Assembly (NCBI GenBank): GCA_009695305.1 | Contig: SIBG01000005.1 | Span: forward strand, 16,455 to 80,454 | Origin: Opitutus sp. | GTDB lineage: Bacteria; Verrucomicrobiota; Verrucomicrobiia; Opitutales; Opitutaceae | Length of the DNA: 64,000 nucleotides | Direction of reading: 5' to 3' | In this document: in pieces, positions 1 through 8,505 of the stretch | Numbering within the stretch: position 1 is the stretch's first letter | Layout of the letters: every line of letters begins with the position of its first letter | Notes under the pieces: generated by a model | What the model was told of the DNA's origin: nothing | The model's database searches: none | What the model saw: the letters and a program-made list of their open reading frames with translations, nothing else | Program-made: the position numbers and the translations under genes

Positions 1-881
1 GCGGCTATCGAAAGCCCCAGCGGGAACATGAACGCCAGCGATGCGCTCGTGATCGCGATCTGGTGCGCCGCCAGCGGCACCGTGCCCAGCCAGCCGATCA
101 TCACGCTCGAATACGCAAAGGCCGTGGCCTCGAACAACAGCATCCCCGACGCCGGCAGCCCGATTTTCAGCATTTCCCAAAACCGCTTGCGCGAAAAATT
201 TCCAAACCATTTCTCCGGCCATGCCGCCCGCACGGCCGGATCCCGCCGCAACCAGACGAAAATCACCCACGCGCCCAGCGCGCGCGACACCAGCGTCGAG
301 AGGCCCGCGCCCGTGAGCCCCAGCGCCGGCACGCCGAGATGGCCGTAAATAAAAACCCAGTTGAGCGCCGCGTTGAGCCCGACGCCGGCGAGCATGATAA
401 ACATCGGCACCCACGGGTGCCCCATCGCCTCCGCAAACTGCCGCAGCACGAGGTAAACGAACACCGAGGTGATCGACGCCGCCATCAGCAGAAAAAACGG
501 CGTTACCACCGCCAGCACTTCCGGCGGCTAACCGAAGCGCGCGAGCTGCGTGCTCAGCGCGACCATCGCCAGCGTTTCCAATACCCCGAACGCCAGGGCC
601 AGGGCCATGCCATGCCGCAAATATTCACCGGCCTCAGCCGGTTTCGCCGCCCCCCGCGCCCGCGAGACCAGGATCGACACCGGGATCATCAGCCCGATGC
701 CCACGACAAAAAACACGTTGAAGACATTGCCGCCAAACGCCGACGCCGCGAGCGGCACCGTGCCCGCGCGGCCGATCATCACGCTGTCCGTGACGCCCAT
801 GAGCATCTGGCTCACCTGCCCGACGATGATCGGCAGGGCCAGCGTGAGCGTCGGGCGGATTTCGCGGAGGGCGGATTTCAT
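1..881 (-). pseudogene. MATE family efflux transporter, interrupted by an in-frame TAG; 3' end beyond window
   Basis: Reading leftward from ATG 879-881, the first 117 residues match the N-terminal half of MATE multidrug/cation antiporters (motifs LALPIIVGQVSQMLMGVTDSVMIG and PVSILVSRARG). The frame meets TAG at 528-530 and then continues without any shift into more MATE sequence (PPEVLAVVTPFFLLMAAS, then GHPWVPMFIMLAGVGLNAALN) to the window edge. The stop lies after 'LARFG', where MATE proteins commonly have a Gln before a short acidic/proline stretch, so a single C-to-T change in a CAG codon explains it. About 293 of roughly 450 expected codons are inside the window. A Met at 483-485 could restart translation. 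It could be a true nonsense mutation, a sequencing error or suppression; I call it a pseudogene on sequence alone. Gene identity is confident; loss of function is inferred. Confidence 0.8.
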
Positions 882-1038
882 GTCAATGGAAGCGCGATGA
901 TGCTTCGCGTCATTTTCTAGCGCACGCCGAATCGCGCCGCCTCCTCCGCACAGCGCACCCCGCCGCGGCGCGGCTCAGTTCTCGCCCTCGGTCGTTTTCT
1001 CCGTGCTCTCGACCGACTCACCCTCCACTCTCCTGACC

Positions 1039-3507
1039 ATGCTCCGCTCCGTCGCCCCCCGCCTCGCGTTGCTCTTCTTCCTCGCGCTCACGCCGGCTCT
1101 CCGCGCGCAGTCCGACTCATCCTACCGCAAGCCGTCCCCCGCGCTCGCCGCGCTCGTCGACGCTCTCGCGGCACCCGCCGTCAGCATCAGCCCCGACCGC
1201 CAGTCCCTCCTGCTGCTCGAGCGCACCGAGGCTCCGTCCATTGCTGAACTCGCGCAGCCTGAGCTGCGGCTCGCCGGCATCCGCCTCGATCCGGCGAACA
1301 ATTCTACGAGCCGCGCGCTCACCTACACCGGCCTCACCTTAAAACCGATTTCCGGCGCTGCCGAGCGGCGCATCGGCGGCCTGCCTGCCGGCGTGCGCAT
1401 CGCCCACTACGCCTGGTCACCCGACTCCCGGCACCTCGCCTTCACGCTGCTCCGCGAAAACATTCTCGAACTCTGGCTCGCCGACCCCGCCCGGGCCCAG
1501 GCGCATCTCCTCACTCCGTCTGCCCTCAACGCCGTCCTTGACACTCCGTTCGTGTGGCTCGACGACGCCACGCTCGCCATCCTCCACGTTCCAGCCGGCC
1601 GCGGCCCCGCTCCCCTCGCACCGCGCGTCCCCACAGGTCCAATCACCCAGGAGAATCTCGGCAAGAGAGTCCCCACCCGGACCTACGAGGATCTGCTCGC
1701 CAACCCCCACGATGAAGCCCTCTTCGATCACTACGGCACCGCCGATCTCGCCCTCGTTTCCGTCGAAGGGAAACTCACCCCGCTGAACGTTCGCGGACTC
1801 ATTACCCGCGTCACACCTTCGCCCGACGGTCAGCTCCTCCTCAGCGAGGCGCTCCATCGTCCCTACTCCTACCAGGTGCCCGCCGCCCGCTTCCCCAAGC
1901 TCATCGACGTGATCAACCGCACTGGCCACCGCGACTATCGTGTGTCCGACCTCGCCCTCGACGAAGCCGGCGACGCTGGTGCCGGCGGTGTGCGTGGCGG
2001 CCCGCGGCAGATTGTTTGGCGCGCGGACCAACCCGCCACGCTGAGCTGGGTCCAGTCGCTCGACCGCGGACCCGCCAACGCCGCCGCCCCGGGCGAAGGA
2101 AAAAAATCCGCCCCAGTTCGCGAGCGCGACGTCTGGTTCACCATCGCCGCCCCGTTCACGGGCTCGCCCGTCGAACAACAGCGCTTCCAATATCGCGTCG
2201 CGTCCGTCGCGTGGGGTGACGACACCCTCGCGCTCGTCACCGAGAATTGGCAAACTACGCGCACAGTGCGCACGTGGCGCGTCGCTCCCGGTAAACCCGG
2301 CGGCAAACGTGAACTGCTCTCCGAACGCTCGTCACAAGATCGCTACGCCGACCCCGGCCGCCCGGTCAACGAACGCAACGCCGCCGGCCGCCTCGTCCTC
2401 CAACGCAGCACGGACGGCACAAAGATTTTCCTCAACGGCCTCGGCGCCTCGCCGGATGGCGACCGTCCGTTCCTCGACGAGTTCGACCTCGCGACGAAAC
2501 AGACCCGGCGCGTCTGGCGCTCTGCGCCACCGCACTACGAAGAATTCGTCGCGTTCACGGACGCCACGTTGACGCGCGCGCTCACCGTGCGCCAGTCGAC
2601 CACCGAGCCAGAAAACTATTTCGTCCGTGACCTCACCACCGGTGCGCTCACCGCGCTCACCGCCTTTCCCAACCCCTACCCGCAGTTCGCCAGCGTGAAG
2701 AAAGAACTCATCCGCTACCAACGCGCCGATGGCGTCGCGCTCTCCGGCACGCTCTACCTGCCGCCCGGCTACACCCCCGGCCAAGGCCCGCTGCCGACCC
2801 TGCTCTGGGCCTACCCGCGAGAATTCCTCGCCGCCGACACCGCCGAGCAGATCACCGCCAGCGGCACACCGGAAAAGTTTGTGCGTCTCAGCGTTCAGGG
2901 CCCGCTCCCCTTCCTCCTCGCCGGCTACGCCGTGCTGAACGACCCCACGATGCCCATCGTCAACCAAAAGGGAAAACCGGGCAACGACACCTACGTCGAA
3001 CAACTCGTCGCAAACGCGCAGGCCGCGATCGGCGAACTCACCCGCCGCGGCGTCACGGATCCGCGACGCGTGGCCGTGGGCGGCCACAGTTACGGCGCGT
3101 TCATGACCGCCAACCTCCTCGCCCACTCCCGTCTCTTCCGCGCCGGCATCGCGCGCAGCGGCGCTTACAACCGCACGCTCACGCCCAATGGTTTCCAATC
3201 GGAGACCCGCACCATTTGGCAGGCGCCCCAAGTCTACGCGGCGATGTCGCCCTTTAATTTCGCCAACAAAATAAAAGATCCGCTGCTCCTCATCCACGGC
3301 GAAGCCGACAACAATTCGGGCACGTTTCCCATCCAGAGCGAACGTTTCTACGCCGCGCTCAAAGGCCAGGGCGCGACGACGCGTTTCACCCTGCTGCCAC
3401 ACGAATCACACGGCTACCGTGCCCGCGAAAGCCTCCTGCACATGCTGTGGGAAATGGAAAACTGGCTCGACTTCCACGTAAAAGCCGCGCCCCCGGAATT
3501 GAAATAG
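1039..3507 (+). CDS. Secreted S9 prolyl-oligopeptidase-family peptidase, S9D glutamyl-endopeptidase-like
   Basis: This is a two-domain serine peptidase: an N-terminal beta-propeller (to about residue 550) that restricts access, and a C-terminal alpha/beta-hydrolase domain. The nucleophile elbow GGHSYGAF places the catalytic Ser at residue 684, with Asp757 in HGEADNNSG and His791 in HESHGY. The long match around ARSGAYNRTLTP and WQAPQVYAAMSPF resembles the S9D subfamily, whose characterised member is the chloroplast glutamyl endopeptidase. An ATG exists at 1003, but the ATG at 1039 begins directly with a signal peptide (MLRSVAPRLALLFFLALTP, cleavage near ALRAQ), so I use 1039, giving 822 residues. 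Export to the periplasm is inferred. It stands alone, 157 bases from the divergent MATE gene, with no recognised site in the gap. Confidence 0.9.
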   Translation: MLRSVAPRLALLFFLALTPALRAQSDSSYRKPSPALAALVDALAAPAVSISPDRQSLLLLERTEAPSIAELAQPELRLAGIRLDPANNSTSRALTYTGLTLKPISGAAERRIGGLPAGVRIAHYAWSPDSRHLAFTLLRENILELWLADPARAQAHLLTPSALNAVLDTPFVWLDDATLAILHVPAGRGPAPLAPRVPTGPITQENLGKRVPTRTYEDLLANPHDEALFDHYGTADLALVSVEGKLTPLNVRGLITRVTPSPDGQLLLSEALHRPYSYQVPAARFPKLIDVINRTGHRDYRVSDLALDEAGDAGAGGVRGGPRQIVWRADQPATLSWVQSLDRGPANAAAPGEGKKSAPVRERDVWFTIAAPFTGSPVEQQRFQYRVASVAWGDDTLALVTENWQTTRTVRTWRVAPGKPGGKRELLSERSSQDRYADPGRPVNERNAAGRLVLQRSTDGTKIFLNGLGASPDGDRPFLDEFDLATKQTRRVWRSAPPHYEEFVAFTDATLTRALTVRQSTTEPENYFVRDLTTGALTALTAFPNPYPQFASVKKELIRYQRADGVALSGTLYLPPGYTPGQGPLPTLLWAYPREFLAADTAEQITASGTPEKFVRLSVQGPLPFLLAGYAVLNDPTMPIVNQKGKPGNDTYVEQLVANAQAAIGELTRRGVTDPRRVAVGGHSYGAFMTANLLAHSRLFRAGIARSGAYNRTLTPNGFQSETRTIWQAPQVYAAMSPFNFANKIKDPLLLIHGEADNNSGTFPIQSERFYAALKGQGATTRFTLLPHESHGYRARESLLHMLWEMENWLDFHVKAAPPELK

Positions 3508-3526
3508 CAATGGTCTCGGCATGTTT

Positions 3527-3601
3527 GTAGCCCTGCCCGTGAGGGCAGCGACGGACACGGTTCTCACGTCTCGCCCTTCCGCCGCTCACGCAGCGGGCTA
3601 C
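3527..3601. repeat. REP-like imperfect inverted repeat (GTAGCCC...GGGCTAC)
   Basis: The 173-base gap between the peptidase and the transporter holds an element that begins GTAGCCCTGCCCGTGAGGGC and ends CCGCTCACGCAGCGGGCTAC. The outer arms are complementary and an inner hairpin (GCCC-GTGA-GGGC) lies in the left half. It resembles repetitive extragenic palindromes rather than a classical terminator, since no T-run follows. No gene is seen here. Confidence 0.6.
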
Positions 3602-3680
3602 ATCCGAGCCGCCCATCACGTCAAAGCGACCCGTTTGTTTCTTCCATGTCGTCCCCGCCCTTCGCAACCCACCTTGATCC

Positions 3681-4601
3681 ATGACTGCCTTCGCGCTCAC
3701 GCTCGTGCTGGTCGCCGCGGTGCTCCACGCGACGTGGAATCTCTGCGCGAAACGCGCCGGCGGTGGGCTGCCGTTTGTGTGGATGGTCGGCGCGATCATC
3801 TGCGTGGGTTACGTGCCCGTCGTGGCCGGCTACTGGGCGTGGCAGCATCCCACACTGCCCGCGGGCGCCGCGTGGTGGATCCTCGGCAGCGGCGGGCTGA
3901 AGACGAGCTACGCGCTTTTTCTCCAACGCGGTTACCGCACCGGCGATTTTTCACTGATCTATCCGCTCGCGCGCGGCACCGGGCCGCTGCTCTCCACTCT
4001 CGCGGCCGTCGCACTGCTCGGCGAACGGCCATCGGCGCTCGCGATGGGCGGCGGGCTCGTGATCGTCGCGGCGATTTTTTTCCTCACGAGCGGCGCGTCC
4101 GCGGCCGGACGGATTATCCTCAAGCCGTCGCCTCGGCGCGCACCAAGCACGGAGCGGCGCGTTAAGGATAACGCGCCCTACCTCGGAGCGGTCTTCTACG
4201 GTGTGATGTCCGGCGTGTTCATCGCGGCCTACACGCTCTGGGACCGGCATGGGGTCGCGGCGCTCGGCGTGCCGCCCCTGCTCTACGACGCCGGCACGGC
4301 GTTCACGCAGCTCGCACTGTTGACGCCATTTGCCCTCCGCCGCCGCGACGAGGTGGTGACCGAGTGGCGGGAGAAAAAACACTGGGCTTTCGCCGTGGCG
4401 CTGCTTTCGCCGATCGCTTACGTGCTCGTGCTGACCGCCCTGCGCTCGACGCCGGTGAGTTACGTGGCGCCGGCGCGCGAGGTGAGCATCGTGATCGGCG
4501 CGTTCCTCGGCGCGCGCGTCCTTCAGGAGCCGGATGGCCGCCGCCGGGGCTGGGCCGCGGTGGCGATGGCCGCGGGTGTCATCGCGCTGGCCTTGGGCTG
4601 A
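3681..4601 (+). CDS. EamA/DMT-family transporter
   Basis: The 306-residue protein has the two-fold EamA architecture of ten predicted membrane segments, starting MTAFALTLVLVAAVLHATWN, with the family-typical N-terminal 'HATWN' segment and a mid-protein 'YPLARGTGPLLSTLAA' helix. Members export metabolites or amino acids across the inner membrane; the substrate cannot be predicted. The loop between the two halves (about residues 143-170, PSPRRAPSTERRVKDNAP) is basic and unusually long, and its DNA contains a palindromic repeat core (4156-4177) also found elsewhere in the window. The insertion is in frame, so the gene is probably still functional. The start ATG gives a protein that begins at the usual first helix. 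Confidence 0.88.
   Translation: MTAFALTLVLVAAVLHATWNLCAKRAGGGLPFVWMVGAIICVGYVPVVAGYWAWQHPTLPAGAAWWILGSGGLKTSYALFLQRGYRTGDFSLIYPLARGTGPLLSTLAAVALLGERPSALAMGGGLVIVAAIFFLTSGASAAGRIILKPSPRRAPSTERRVKDNAPYLGAVFYGVMSGVFIAAYTLWDRHGVAALGVPPLLYDAGTAFTQLALLTPFALRRRDEVVTEWREKKHWAFAVALLSPIAYVLVLTALRSTPVSYVAPAREVSIVIGAFLGARVLQEPDGRRRGWAAVAMAAGVIALALG
4156..4182. repeat. REP core inside the EamA transporter gene
   Basis: GGCGCGTTA and TAACGCGCC form a perfect 9-base stem around a 4-base loop. The 24 bases at 4159-4182 differ at only four positions from 9259-9282, the right half of an intergenic palindrome, so this looks like a repeat fragment absorbed into coding sequence. Confidence 0.65.
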
Positions 4602-4622
4602 GCGATCGGTCATGTTCGCCCC

Positions 4623-4910
4623 ATGAAAAGCCGCCCGCTGTGGATTTTCGTCGCGGTGATCGTGCTGGGTGCCATCGGCCTGCTGGTGGCGCGGAAAAAA
4701 ATGTTGCCCGGTAAATTGAAGCCCGAGGTCGCGATCCAAGACGGCAAGACCATCGATTTTTCCAGTGGCAAGCCGGTCGTGAAGGACACCGAAAAAGAAA
4801 AAGCCATCATCGCGCGCGCGGAAAAGGACATGGCCGAGGCCGCGAAAGGCGTGACGTTCAGCCCGGTCGCGCCGGTGGCGGAAAAGAAACCGGCGGAGCC
4901 GAAAAAATAG
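4623..4910 (+). CDS. Small single-pass membrane protein of unknown function
   Basis: The 95-residue protein has an N-terminal membrane anchor (residues 6-23, LWIFVAVIVLGAIGLLVA) followed by Arg-Lys-Lys, and then a charged Lys/Glu-rich tail with short Ala/Pro-Lys repeats at the end (KKPAEPKK). Topology is most likely N-in with the tail outside the cytoplasm, although the positive residues just after the helix would also allow the reverse. It begins 21 bases after the EamA gene on the same strand and may be co-transcribed. I recognise no domain. Codon usage is like that of its neighbours and the tail is low-complexity. The TAG stop is followed directly by GGGCCCC. That it is a real gene is likely, not certain. 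Confidence 0.6.
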   Translation: MKSRPLWIFVAVIVLGAIGLLVARKKMLPGKLKPEVAIQDGKTIDFSSGKPVVKDTEKEKAIIARAEKDMAEAAKGVTFSPVAPVAEKKPAEPKK

Positions 4911-4928
4911 GGCCCCTCCTAAATGATG

Positions 4929-5048
4929 GTCATCGCGAGGTGCGCGAAGCGCGCCGGGGCGATCCAGCTGGATTGCTTCGGCGCCGCGCCCAGCGCGGCT
5001 CCTCGCAATGACAAACCCCGAAAGGGCGGGTCGGAGACCCAGCCCTAC
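4929..5048. repeat. REP-like inverted repeat plus adjoining hairpin between convergent genes
   Basis: The left arm GTCATCGCGAGG (4929-4940) pairs with CCTCGCAATGAC (5001-5012), and the core carries GCGATCCAG-CTGGATTGCTTCG. The same core recurs at 22981-23053. A second hairpin (GGGCGGGTC-GGA-GACCCAGCCC, 5024-5045) abuts the end of the next gene, and its GTAGGGC arm, read on the minus strand, contains that gene's TAG stop. It may act as a bidirectional barrier or terminator; that is inferred. Confidence 0.65.
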
Positions 5049-5884
5049 TTTTTCCCCGTCAGCATGTCTTCCATCAGCGCGAGCGCGGTGGCTTCGGTGA
5101 TGTCGCGCACGTCGAACTGCCGCACGATCCGGCCGGCTTGCGCGTCCTTGCCCAGAATGTCGCTGGCCGCGGCCTGGCCAATGATCGCGGAATCCTTCAG
5201 GCGGATCGCGGTGGCCTGGATGTCAGGCACGGCATAGGTGGCATCGCCCGAGACCTGCGGCACCGTCAGATTGCGGCTTGAGATGAGGACTTCGACGGCG
5301 ATGTCGGCGACCGACAGGAGCGCCTCGCGCTCCTTCGCCGCCTGATCGCCGACGAGGCGCTGGCCGGGCTGATCCGGGAGCAGGGCGGCGGCAGCTTTCT
5401 GATCGGCGAGCTGCGCGCCAGCGTTGCGGAACGCGCGGCCGAAGAGTCGCTCCACTTCGCGCACGGTCTGCTGATCGGCGAGCGTCGGCGCGGGCGGGTC
5501 CTTCACCGTGTAGGTGTTCTGTCCGCTGGTTTTTACGATGGCCTCGACCTTCTCGTAATTCTCCGTATGCCCCGTGAGCTTGGGGCCGGAGGTGGTGTCG
5601 ACGAGCGCGCGGTTGACGCAGATGACGACGCGCGGGGCGCGATCGGTTTTGTAGACTTTGCGGAAATTTTCGAGGATGCCGTCGGCGGTCTGGCGCGCGA
5701 TCAGCGTGTCCCCACTCACCGGTCCGTAAATGCGCTGGGCGCCGGCCTGTGGGCCGGGCGACGGCGCGGCGGCGAGGGTCTGGCCGACCGGCACGGGCGC
5801 CTCGACCGTGGCGGGCCCTTGCGCGAGAAGCAGCGGGAGGGCAAAAAAAGTAAACGGGGCGAAGAGAAAAAAGCGGGAGTTCAT
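5045..5884 (-). CDS. Secreted protein of an LpoB-type locus, possible CsgG/LpoB-like fold
   Basis: The 279-residue protein has a signal peptide (MNSRFFLFAPFTFFALPLLLAQ) and no lipobox. A Pro/Ala-rich linker follows and then a domain with alternating hydrophobic strands (PRVVICVNRALVD, SVADIAVEVLISSRN, YAVPDIQATAIRLKDSAIIGQA). That strand pattern resembles the nucleotide-binding-like fold of CsgG, TolB N-terminal and LpoB proteins, but I cannot assign it firmly. It is the last gene of a minus-strand set running glycine-zipper, lpoB, COG3014-like, ycfL-like and this gene, so a role alongside LpoB in the envelope is a reasonable guess. A palindromic element separates it from the ycfL-like gene, and its stop codon lies in another. 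Confidence 0.65.
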   Translation of the reverse strand: MNSRFFLFAPFTFFALPLLLAQGPATVEAPVPVGQTLAAAPSPGPQAGAQRIYGPVSGDTLIARQTADGILENFRKVYKTDRAPRVVICVNRALVDTTSGPKLTGHTENYEKVEAIVKTSGQNTYTVKDPPAPTLADQQTVREVERLFGRAFRNAGAQLADQKAAAALLPDQPGQRLVGDQAAKEREALLSVADIAVEVLISSRNLTVPQVSGDATYAVPDIQATAIRLKDSAIIGQAAASDILGKDAQAGRIVRQFDVRDITEATALALMEDMLTGKK

Positions 5885-5902
5885 GGCGGGTGTTTTTGTT
5901 CG

Positions 5903-5978
5903 TCTTTCTCTTTCCTCTTTCTCGTTATTTTTCTCCGGCTCGAAACTTTCCGACCGAGAGAAAGAGGAAAGAAAAAGA
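5903..5978. repeat. Imperfect inverted repeat of pyrimidine/purine type
   Basis: A CT-rich arm (TCTTTCTCTTTCCTCTTTCT, 5903-5922) is mirrored by an AG-rich arm (5955-5978) across a 30-base spacer. It occupies the gap between two genes of the lpo-type locus and may attenuate expression of the last gene. It is similar in style to the GAACGAGAACGAT repeat at 50527-50597. Confidence 0.55.
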
Positions 5979-5987
5979 TGGGCTACG

Positions 5988-6410
5988 TCACCGCGCCTGG
6001 CGGACGCGGACGGTATATTTTTTCGCGGCGGTGTTCATGGCGGTGAACCGCACCGCCTCGGTGGAATTCTCCGCGAGGATGAGGGTCTGAAACGGCGTCT
6101 CGTCGCTCGTGGAATAACCCAGGTCGTCCTTGAACACACAGTTGATCTGAACTTGGATGCGGCGGCTTTCGCGATTTTTCACGTTGGCGACGACTTCGAG
6201 GCGGCCATCAGCCAGCGTGCGTTCCTGGAGACCGGTGCAGGTGACGGAGAACTGGGCGGGTTGATCGAGGAGCACGAATTTTTCCGTGTTCTCGAGCGTG
6301 AATCGAGTCGTGTCCTGCGGGAGGAACGGGCCGGTCGGGACGGCCGCGCAGCCGGCGAAAAACGCGAGGGTCGCGAGGGCGGCGAAAAGATGAGAGGGCT
6401 TGATTTTCAT
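5988..6410 (-). CDS. YcfL-like (DUF1425) lipoprotein
   Basis: The 140-residue lipoprotein starts MKIKPSHLFAALATLAFFAG with Cys in the lipobox FFAGC. The mature part has a beta-rich domain with a pattern typical of DUF1425 (LADGRLEVVANVKNRESRRIQVQ, then a Phe-Lys-Asp-Asp-Leu-Gly-Tyr segment and ILAENSTEAVRF). In enterobacteria ycfL lies directly beside lpoB (ycfM), and the same association is seen here, separated by the COG3014-like gene. The molecular role of YcfL is not established. An upstream TTG (6417-6419) would add three residues; I chose the ATG at 6408-6410 because the signal peptide starts there. Confidence 0.8.
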   Translation of the reverse strand: MKIKPSHLFAALATLAFFAGCAAVPTGPFLPQDTTRFTLENTEKFVLLDQPAQFSVTCTGLQERTLADGRLEVVANVKNRESRRIQVQINCVFKDDLGYSTSDETPFQTLILAENSTEAVRFTAMNTAAKKYTVRVRQAR

Positions 6411-6447
6411 ATTCGGCAAGGTGGTGGTCGTAGGGTGAGACTGTAAG

Positions 6448-7746
6448 TCAGCGTTTAAGTTCGCTTAAAATTATCACCGTATCGCGCGTGGGATCGCCGA
6501 CGGTCAGCGTGAGCCGGCGGGTGAGGTCGGCGACCGCGTGGCCGCCGGCATCGAAAAACTGCAGGAGGGCGGGATGCTCGCCGGGCGGCAGGCGGAGCGT
6601 GGCGAAGCTGAGATATTGCGGGAGATTGTCCCACGTGCGGGTATCGGCCTGCGGCGTGGTGGCGGCGGAGGCGATCTTGCTAAAAACTCCGATGACGCCG
6701 AGCGCGATGGCCGTGGTCTGGGCATCCTCGTTTTTTTCCACCTCGGTGACGACGCGCTTGCGGCCCTTCTCGTCGGTTTCGACGTGTTTCTTTTCCTTGT
6801 AGATGCGGTCAGCGGCGATCGCCGAGCCGGCGAGCGCGATGTCGCCGACCGTGTCGGCGTTGCGCTTGAAGACGGCCTTGTTGCCGAGGATATGGTCCAT
6901 CACGCGGCCGCCGCGGGTGACGGCTTGGAAATTCAGGCTGTCCCACGGCGTGAAATGGAGATTCTGCTCCCCGACCGTGAGCGCCGCGGAGCGGATGCGC
7001 GCGGGTTCGACGCGGAAGCGCAGTTGTTCGCCATACTGGCCGGCGGCGATTTTGCGCGGGCCGGGGCCAAATTCGACGAAGCAAAGCACGTTGGCCTGCG
7101 GTTCGTAGGCCGGGAGTTCGTGCTTCGCGAGTTTCTGCGCGCGCGCGCGCGCGTCGGCGCCGTCGGCCGCGAGTTTCACCGAGACAAGTCCGTCGAGATA
7201 ATCGAGCAGCACATAGTCGCTCTTGAAGGAGTCGGACTCGGCATCGCTGTCGATGAACTGCGCGGAGCGGAAACACGCGCGGGCGTTGTCGGGCTGGCCG
7301 TCGCGCCAATAAAGCAGGCCGCGATAATAATACGCCATCACGCGCTCGTAGGGTTCGCCAATAAAGGTTTTTTCGCGCTCCGCGGTGAAGAGGCTGCGGG
7401 CGCGTTTCGCCGATTCGTCGTTGGTGATGATGCCCCCGATTTGGGCGATGGCGGCGTCGAGCTTGGCCTTCGCCTCGGTGAAATTGCCGGCGCGGAGCGC
7501 GGCGGCGGCAATGCGATAATCCCAGAGCACCCGATCTTTCGCGGGCGCGGCGGCGAGTTCGGCGTTGCCGTCGACGACCGCGTTGCCCGTGGGGCGCACG
7601 GGCGCACGAGCGGGTGGGTCCGGCACCACTTCGCAACCAGCGAGGGAGAGGAGGACGGCGGTGGTCATGACGAGGCGGAGGCCGGAGGCGGTGGACGTGG
7701 AACGGGGGCGCGCGCGGCTCGGCGTGGCGGGACGAGAGTCAGTCAT
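6448..7746 (-). CDS. COG3014-like lipoprotein of the lpoB locus
   Basis: The 432-residue lipoprotein has a basic N-terminus and the lipobox LSLAGC near residue 38. An alpha-helical repeat-like region follows (about 70-210, including RVMAYYYRGLLYWRDGQPDN, which looks like a TPR hairpin), then a beta-rich C-terminal half. A hydrophobic Gly/Ala segment (TAIALGVIGVFSKIASAAT) near residue 350 could be membrane-associated. This organisation fits the uncharacterised COG3014 lipoproteins that accompany LpoB and YcfL in several phyla. An internal ATG (7666-7668) would leave almost no positively charged n-region, so I keep 7746. It lies 43 bases downstream of lpoB and 37 upstream of the ycfL-like gene, consistent with an operon. 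Confidence 0.75.
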   Translation of the reverse strand: MTDSRPATPSRARPRSTSTASGLRLVMTTAVLLSLAGCEVVPDPPARAPVRPTGNAVVDGNAELAAAPAKDRVLWDYRIAAAALRAGNFTEAKAKLDAAIAQIGGIITNDESAKRARSLFTAEREKTFIGEPYERVMAYYYRGLLYWRDGQPDNARACFRSAQFIDSDAESDSFKSDYVLLDYLDGLVSVKLAADGADARARAQKLAKHELPAYEPQANVLCFVEFGPGPRKIAAGQYGEQLRFRVEPARIRSAALTVGEQNLHFTPWDSLNFQAVTRGGRVMDHILGNKAVFKRNADTVGDIALAGSAIAADRIYKEKKHVETDEKGRKRVVTEVEKNEDAQTTAIALGVIGVFSKIASAATTPQADTRTWDNLPQYLSFATLRLPPGEHPALLQFFDAGGHAVADLTRRLTLTVGDPTRDTVIILSELKR

Positions 7747-7789
7747 GGTGTTTGCGACGCGCTGGCGGGCGCCGCAACGCGGAAGGGCA

Positions 7790-8428
7790 TTACCGGTAAG
7801 CGGCGTCCTCTAGGCCCTGCTTCTTGATCTCCGAGGAATCCTCCCAGACGATCTCGCTGGTGCGCGCGTTGATCAATTGGAAGCTGTAGAGGATATAGTC
7901 GCTTGTGCCCTGCGAGGTGCGCGTGGTGAGGCCGCCCAGTTTGCCCGTGAGAAAATAGTCGGCGCCGCGAAACTCGGTGACATGGGGATCGGCGCTGGCG
8001 GTGACCTGGCCGGATTGCTTGAGCGCGCGCTCGCGTTCGAGGGCCTTCATCCGGTCACGCGCGAGGAACGTCACGCGGTCGATCGCGTGCTTGTTGAGCT
8101 CGATGCGGATGCGATCCGTGAAGAGATCCTTGTTGATCGGGAAACGCGTGTCGTTGACGACGGGATCGATCACGATGACCGGCTTCACCGGCGCGCGGGC
8201 GATCTGCGGAATGCCGATGATGCTGCGGGCCATCTTGTCGGTGACGGAGACGAGATCCTGCGACTCGACGCCGGTGCCGGCGACAAAGCCGCGTTCATCG
8301 GGCCGCATCTCGGTGACAGGCACGCCGGTGGGATTGCGGACGCCCTGAGTGGTCTCGCAGCCGGCAAAAAAGGCCGAGCCAACGGCGAGGCTGGAAAGAA
8401 GCAGAAAACGGGAGGAGGAATTTTTCAT
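7790..8428 (-). CDS. lpoB: LpoB-family lipoprotein, putative peptidoglycan synthase activator
   Basis: The 212-residue lipoprotein starts MKNSSSRFLLLSSLAVGSAF with the lipobox FFAGC. The mature part has the LpoB/YcfM pattern: paired MARSIIGIP and PVIVIDPVVNDTRFPINKDLF segments, then FTDRIRIELNKH, a 'GADYFLTGKLGGL' strand and a terminal 'FQLINARTSEIVWEDSSEIKKQG' motif. In Enterobacteriaceae LpoB spans the periplasm from the outer membrane and activates PBP1B. Whether it does so here is inferred from family only, since the cognate PBP domain is not in view. The start is preceded by GGAG-like sequence on the minus strand and begins exactly at the signal peptide. It forms an operon with the COG3014-like and YcfL-like lipoproteins. 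Confidence 0.85.
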   Translation of the reverse strand: MKNSSSRFLLLSSLAVGSAFFAGCETTQGVRNPTGVPVTEMRPDERGFVAGTGVESQDLVSVTDKMARSIIGIPQIARAPVKPVIVIDPVVNDTRFPINKDLFTDRIRIELNKHAIDRVTFLARDRMKALERERALKQSGQVTASADPHVTEFRGADYFLTGKLGGLTTRTSQGTSDYILYSFQLINARTSEIVWEDSSEIKKQGLEDAAYR

Positions 8429-8505
8429 TGGTGTGATCGGAAAAATAGCAGGCGGTGCGTTGGGTGCGCGGCGTGGCAACCGGCGGTCGCAACCAGCGCC
8501 ATTAC

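Noticed and set aside
63..920. Long plus-strand reading frame opposite the MATE gene
   Set aside because: Its product is Arg/His/Pro-rich low-complexity sequence, and the minus strand has clear MATE homology; it is a high-GC shadow frame.
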